A stretch of 9,960 bases of DNA from Loktanella sp. GTDB lineage: Bacteria; Pseudomonadota; Alphaproteobacteria; Rhodobacterales; Rhodobacteraceae. Under the pieces are notes generated by a model. That model was not told where the DNA came from and ran no database searches. It worked only from the letters and a program-made list of their open reading frames with translations. The DNA is taken from contig PUNR01000314.1 of the NCBI GenBank assembly GCA_003551805.1, forward strand, positions 1 to 9,960, read 5' to 3'. Position numbers and translations under genes: made by a program. Of the stretch, positions 5,978 to 9,960 are shown piece by piece. How positions within the stretch are numbered: the stretch's first letter is position 1; each line of letters begins with the position of its first letter.

Positions 5978-7914
5978 AACGCCCCGCCAAAGATATCATT
6001 CAAAGCAGCCGTGTCATCGGGCGGCGCGGGCTGGTGTTGGGTGGCTTGCAGCTGGGTGTGATGGGCGCCATCGGATACCGGTTGCACGATATGCAGGTCG
6101 AACAGGCCGACCAGTACCGGATGCTCGCCGAAGAAAACCGCATCAGCATGCGCTTGCTGCCACCGGCACGCGGGATGATCTTTGATCGTAATGGGATCGC
6201 CATTGCCGCAAACGAACAGAATTACCGTGTCATCATGGTCCGTGAAGATGCAGGCGATGTTGAACAAGTCATGGCCCGCCTGCGCGAGATTATCGACATA
6301 TCCCCTGAAGACATCACCCGCGCTATTGAAGAAATGCGCCGTCGGGCGCCTTTTGTTCCGGTAACTATTCTGGAACGCGTATCTTGGGATGATGTGGCGC
6401 AGATCAATCTCAACACCCCCGTCCTGCCCGGCGTGCAGGCCGAGGTCGGGCTAAGCCGTTTTTACCCGATGGGTGAGGATCTGGCGCATGTTGTGGGCTA
6501 CGTCGGGCCGGTCAGTGACTATGACCTGAGCCAGATCGAAAACCCCGATCCCCTGCTGCAGATCCCCAAGTTTGAATATGGCAAGACCGGCGCGGAAAAC
6601 CGTCTGGAAGAGGACTTGCGCGGATCAGCCGGCAACCGCCGGATCGAGATCAGCGCTGCGGGCCGGATCATGCGTGAACTCGACCGCCAAGAAGGCATCC
6701 CCGGCAAGGACGTTCAGCTAACCATTGATGCGCGGCTGCAATCCTACGTGCAGGCCCGGCTTGAAGGCGAATCCGCCAGTGCCGTGGTGATCGACCTAGA
6801 AAACGGCGATTTGCGCGCGGTAGTATCGTCACCTTCTTTTGATCCCAACATGTTCGTGCGCGGTATTTCTGTCGCGGATTGGCGGGCGCTGAACGAAAAC
6901 AAATACCGCCCGATGGCTGCCAAGGCCATTCAGGGCACCTATCCGCCCGGATCGACCTTCAAAATGGTCACGGTCATGGCCGCAGTCGAAGCTGGCGTGA
7001 TCACACCCAACGACACTGTATTCTGCCCCGGTCATGCCGATGTGTCCAACATCAGATTCCATTGCTGGCGGCGCGGCGGACATGGCAACATGAATATGCA
7101 TGAAGCCATGAAGCAAAGTTGCGATGTTTATTTCTATGACATCGCCCAGCGCGTAGGCATCGACAAGATCGCGGAAATGGCGCGCAAGCTGGGGCTTGGC
7201 GTGCGCCATGACTTGCCGCTGTCGGCGGTGGCGACGGGGATCGCGCCTGACCGAGAATGGAAATCGACCGTACGCGGCGAAAGCTGGCGGATCGGCGATA
7301 CTGTCAACGCCTCGATCGGGCAAGGATATGTGCTGACCTCACCGATCCAGCTTGCGGTGATGACAGCGCGCTTGGCTACGGGGCATGAAATCAAGCCGCG
7401 CCTTGTGCGGCTGGTGGACGGGGTCGAGCAACCCGGCGGAATGGGCGAGCGTCTGGACCTGAATGAAAACACCATGCGCCGCGTGCGCGCTTCGATGGAC
7501 GCTGTGGTCAATGAAAACCGCGGCACGGCATATGGATCGCGCATTCTGGCCGAGGGGCGCAAGATGGCAGGCAAGACCGGTACCAGCCAAGTACGCAGGA
7601 TCACGGTGGAAGAACGCGCATCGGGCGTGATCCGGAACGAAGACCTGCCGTGGGAACGCCGGGACCATGCCTTGTTCGTGGGCTATGCGCCGTTGGAAAA
7701 CCCGCGTTATGCCGTGTCTGTCGTGGTCGAGCACGGCGGCGGCGGATCGGCGACGGCGGCACCGATTGCACGCGATATCCTGTTGCAGGCGCAATATGGC
7801 GGGCCACCCCCGCTGGAAGCCTATCCAAGCAACCTGCGCGACCAGATTGCTGAACAACAGCGCCGCATTGCGGAACGCATTCCTGCGGGCGTGCGCAGCC
7901 AGGGCCGCGCATGA
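5974..7914 (+). CDS. mrdA: Penicillin-binding protein 2, peptidoglycan D,D-transpeptidase
   Basis: PBP2 cross-links nascent glycan strands made by RodA during cell elongation and is a beta-lactam target. The 646-residue product has a cytoplasmic basic N-terminus, one membrane helix (about 18-36), a dimerisation/pedestal region from about 60 beginning PPARGMIFDRNG (63-74), and a transpeptidase domain from about 265. Catalytic motifs are STFK (S327 nucleophile, K330), SCD (382-384, the SxN equivalent) and KTG (534-536). Cys351, Cys364, His370 and Cys383 match the place and much of the spacing of the zinc-ligand cluster described for other PBP2 proteins, here apparently as C-C-H-C. The start ATG overlaps the mreD stop; the frame is open for 131 codons upstream, but that part is only an alternative reading of mreD. 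The last 35 or so residues form a charged, Gln/Arg-rich cytologically uncharacterised tail after the catalytic domain. Confidence 0.97.
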   Translation: MKRPAKDIIQSSRVIGRRGLVLGGLQLGVMGAIGYRLHDMQVEQADQYRMLAEENRISMRLLPPARGMIFDRNGIAIAANEQNYRVIMVREDAGDVEQVMARLREIIDISPEDITRAIEEMRRRAPFVPVTILERVSWDDVAQINLNTPVLPGVQAEVGLSRFYPMGEDLAHVVGYVGPVSDYDLSQIENPDPLLQIPKFEYGKTGAENRLEEDLRGSAGNRRIEISAAGRIMRELDRQEGIPGKDVQLTIDARLQSYVQARLEGESASAVVIDLENGDLRAVVSSPSFDPNMFVRGISVADWRALNENKYRPMAAKAIQGTYPPGSTFKMVTVMAAVEAGVITPNDTVFCPGHADVSNIRFHCWRRGGHGNMNMHEAMKQSCDVYFYDIAQRVGIDKIAEMARKLGLGVRHDLPLSAVATGIAPDREWKSTVRGESWRIGDTVNASIGQGYVLTSPIQLAVMTARLATGHEIKPRLVRLVDGVEQPGGMGERLDLNENTMRRVRASMDAVVNENRGTAYGSRILAEGRKMAGKTGTSQVRRITVEERASGVIRNEDLPWERRDHALFVGYAPLENPRYAVSVVVEHGGGGSATAAPIARDILLQAQYGGPPPLEAYPSNLRDQIAEQQRRIAERIPAGVRSQGRA

Positions 7915-9050
7915 GCTATCTTGACTACAACACCAAGTCTGTCCCAACCGGGATCAGCAAGCTGTTGTATATGAACTGGCCGCTGGTCATGTTGCTGATC
8001 GCGGTGTCCTGTGCCGGTTTCGTCATGCTGTATTCGGTGGCGGGCGGGTCGGTCGATCCCTGGATGGATTCGCAGTTGAAACGCTTTGGCTTCGGGCTGG
8101 TGGTGATGATCGGCGTGGCCATGGTGCCGATATGGTTTTGGCGCAACGTATCGTTTGTCGCCTTTGGCGGGTCGGTCATGCTGTTGATCGGGGTCGAGTT
8201 TTTCGGTGAAGTCAGGATGGGCGCGCAGCGCTGGATCGACCTTGGTTTCATGCGCCTGCAACCCTCAGAGCTAACCAAGATCACGCTCGTGATGTTTCTG
8301 GCTGCCTATTACGACTGGCTGCCGCTGGACAAAAAATCGCATCCGTTCTGGGTGATGGTGCCAGTGGTGGTGATCCTTGTTCCGGTCGCCCTTGTGTTGC
8401 AGCAGCCTGACCTTGGCACAGCCTTGCTGTTGCTGATGGGCGGCGGCGCGATCATGTTTCTGGCCGGTGTCCATTATGCGTATTTCGTGACCGTTGTCGG
8501 TGCCGCCGTCGGCGCCGTGGTCGCCGTTTTTCAGAGCCGAGGGACACCGTGGCAGATTTTGCAGGATTACCAGTACCGCCGGATCGACACATTTATCGAC
8601 CCAAGCAATGACCCGCTTGGCGCGGGGTACAACATCACACAGGCCAAGATCGCGCTGGGATCGGGGGGCTGGACCGGGCGGGGTTTTATGCAGGGCACAC
8701 AATCGCGCCTGAACTTCCTGCCGGAAAAGCACACTGATTTCATCTTCACCACGCTGGCCGAGGAATTCGGCTTTGTCGGTGCGATATCGCTATTGGCGCT
8801 TTATGCGCTGATTATCATTTTCTGCATCGCCTCTGCGCTGACGAACAAGGACCGCTTTGCGTCTTTGCTGACGCTGGGCGTTGCTGTGACGTTCTTTTTG
8901 TTCTTTGCCGTGAACATGGCGATGGTCACAGGGTTGTTGCCTGTCGTTGGTGTTCCGCTGCCATTGGTCAGTTTTGGCGGATCGGCGATGATCGTGCTGC
9001 TGGCCGCCTTCGGGCTGGTGCAAAGCGCCCATGTGCATAGGCCGCGCTAA
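7911..9050 (+). CDS. rodA: Peptidoglycan glycosyltransferase RodA (SEDS family)
   Basis: RodA (MrdB) polymerises lipid II into glycan strands and forms a complex with PBP2. The 379-residue product has about ten hydrophobic helices (roughly 23-45, 57-77, 80-98, 122-137, 145-164, 168-187, 189-207, 286-310, 318-341 and 350-372) with a large periplasmic loop between about 208 and 285, the usual SEDS layout. Family landmarks are QPSELTKI (117-124), QQPDLGTALL (164-173), FLPEKHTDFIFT (269-280) with the essential Asp at D276, and GVPLPLVSFGGS (347-358). The ATG overlaps the mrdA stop as ATGA, the normal pairing of this polymerase with its transpeptidase. Being placed next to mrdA rather than ftsI makes RodA far likelier than its paralogue FtsW. 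Confidence 0.97.
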   Translation: MSYLDYNTKSVPTGISKLLYMNWPLVMLLIAVSCAGFVMLYSVAGGSVDPWMDSQLKRFGFGLVVMIGVAMVPIWFWRNVSFVAFGGSVMLLIGVEFFGEVRMGAQRWIDLGFMRLQPSELTKITLVMFLAAYYDWLPLDKKSHPFWVMVPVVVILVPVALVLQQPDLGTALLLLMGGGAIMFLAGVHYAYFVTVVGAAVGAVVAVFQSRGTPWQILQDYQYRRIDTFIDPSNDPLGAGYNITQAKIALGSGGWTGRGFMQGTQSRLNFLPEKHTDFIFTTLAEEFGFVGAISLLALYALIIIFCIASALTNKDRFASLLTLGVAVTFFLFFAVNMAMVTGLLPVVGVPLPLVSFGGSAMIVLLAAFGLVQSAHVHRPR

Positions 9051-9960
9051 TGTTGAAAGTTCTGTTTTCAGCCAAATCCCGCGCATGGGATGAATATCAG
9101 GCACCTTTGAACGCCGCCTTTGCAAAGGCCGGTCTGGATGTTGATCTGTCCCGCGACCACCCACCGGCCGAGACCGATTACATCGTGTTTGCCCCCAACG
9201 GCCCCGTGACCGATTTCGCGCCCTATACGCGGACCAAAGCGGTCTTAAGCTTGTGGGCAGGCGTAGAAACGGTGGTAGACAATCCCACACTGACCCAGCC
9301 CTTGTGCCGTCTGGTCGACACCAGCCTGACACAGGGCATGGTGGAATGGGTCACAGGCCATACCTTGCGACATCATCTGGGGATGGATGCCCATATTCAC
9401 GGCCAAGACGGTATCTGGCGCGACCAGATCAGCCCGCCGCTGGCCCCCAAGCGGCCGGTGACGGTGCTTGGGATCGGCGCTTTGGGTGCAGCTTGTGGTC
9501 AGGCGTTAGCCAGTCTGGGCTTTGCCGTCACCGGCTGGAGCAGGTCCGCGAAAAACGTGCCCGGCCTGCATTGCCTGCATGGCGATGACGGGCTGCGCAC
9601 GGCCCTGACCGATGCCCAGATCGTAATTACCTTGCTGCCGCAGACGCCGCAGACCAAAGATATCCTGAACGCCGAACACCTTGCGCTATTGGCAAAAGGT
9701 GCGTTCATCATTAATCCCGGACGCGGGCCGCTGATTGATGACGCGGCCTTGGTGCAGGCGTTGGACAGCGGGCAGATCGCCCACGCCACGCTTGATGTGT
9801 TCAGGGTCGAGCCTTTGCCAGTGGATCACCCTTTCTGGGCGCATCCGGGCGTGACGGTCACGCCTCATATTGCCGCCACAACCCGCCCAGAGACTGCGGC
9901 AGAGATCATCGTCGACAACATCCAGCGCGGAGAGACCGGGCGTCCGTTTCTGAATGTCGT
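9050..9960 (+). CDS. ghrA: Glyoxylate/hydroxypyruvate reductase A (last codons outside window)
   Basis: This D-2-hydroxyacid dehydrogenase would reduce glyoxylate to glycolate and hydroxypyruvate to D-glycerate with NADPH or NADH. The frame is open for 303 codons plus two bases to the right edge; the GhrA family is about 310 residues, so very little is missing. Visible parts are the N-terminal substrate domain with SLWAGVE (67-73), the Rossmann motif VLGIGALGAACG (139-150), and the catalytic triad R225 (in NPGRGPLID), E254 (in FRVEPLP) and H273 (in TPHIAATT). The start ATG shares its A with the rodA stop (TAATG), so translation is probably coupled and the gene likely belongs to the cell-shape transcript. 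Exact substrate preference cannot be read from sequence; another 2-ketoacid reductase is possible. Confidence 0.93.
   Translation, partial: MLKVLFSAKSRAWDEYQAPLNAAFAKAGLDVDLSRDHPPAETDYIVFAPNGPVTDFAPYTRTKAVLSLWAGVETVVDNPTLTQPLCRLVDTSLTQGMVEWVTGHTLRHHLGMDAHIHGQDGIWRDQISPPLAPKRPVTVLGIGALGAACGQALASLGFAVTGWSRSAKNVPGLHCLHGDDGLRTALTDAQIVITLLPQTPQTKDILNAEHLALLAKGAFIINPGRGPLIDDAALVQALDSGQIAHATLDVFRVEPLPVDHPFWAHPGVTVTPHIAATTRPETAAEIIVDNIQRGETGRPFLNV

Overview
The window looks like chromosomal DNA from an alphaproteobacterium, most likely a marine-type Rhodobacterales (Roseobacter-group) member. I infer this from moderately high GC, alphaproteobacterial protein sequences, and the order leuA - mreB - mreC - mreD - mrdA - rodA - ghrA, which I recall as common in that group. 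No species can be named. Coding density is high. I see no mobile element, CRISPR array, tRNA or rRNA.

Left block (1-1379, minus strand): an SDR oxidoreductase is followed, with a 4-base GTGA overlap, by a photolyase/cryptochrome-like gene that runs off the left edge. The photolyase start is GTG (or TTG), not ATG, so a search for ATG-started ORFs misses it.

Middle block (1380-3223, plus strand): the divergent intergenic region carries a promoter-like -10 box placed so that transcription would begin at or next to the ATG of a 20-codon ORF with four consecutive Leu codons (CTG CTA CTT CTT). It is followed by overlapping, mutually exclusive RNA hairpins and then leuA (2-isopropylmalate synthase, first committed step of leucine synthesis). 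This has the layout of a leucine attenuator with a leaderless leader peptide, but the last hairpin has no U-tract. leuA ends in a strong intrinsic terminator. I see nothing recognisable in 1380-1446.

Right block (3224-9960, plus strand): an AT-rich upstream region leads into mreB, mreC, mreD, mrdA (PBP2) and rodA. This is the core elongasome, building the lateral wall of a rod-shaped cell: MreB filaments, the MreC/MreD scaffold, the PBP2 transpeptidase and the RodA glycan polymerase. From mreC onward every junction overlaps (8, 4, 4 and 1 bases), so translation is probably coupled. The last gene, joined to rodA through TAATG, encodes a GhrA-type glyoxylate/hydroxypyruvate reductase and lacks only its last few codons in the window.

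Most of the window is conserved housekeeping sequence. The items most worth a second look are the leuA leader, an unusual substitution in the LeuA signature motif, and the coupling of ghrA to the cell-shape operon.
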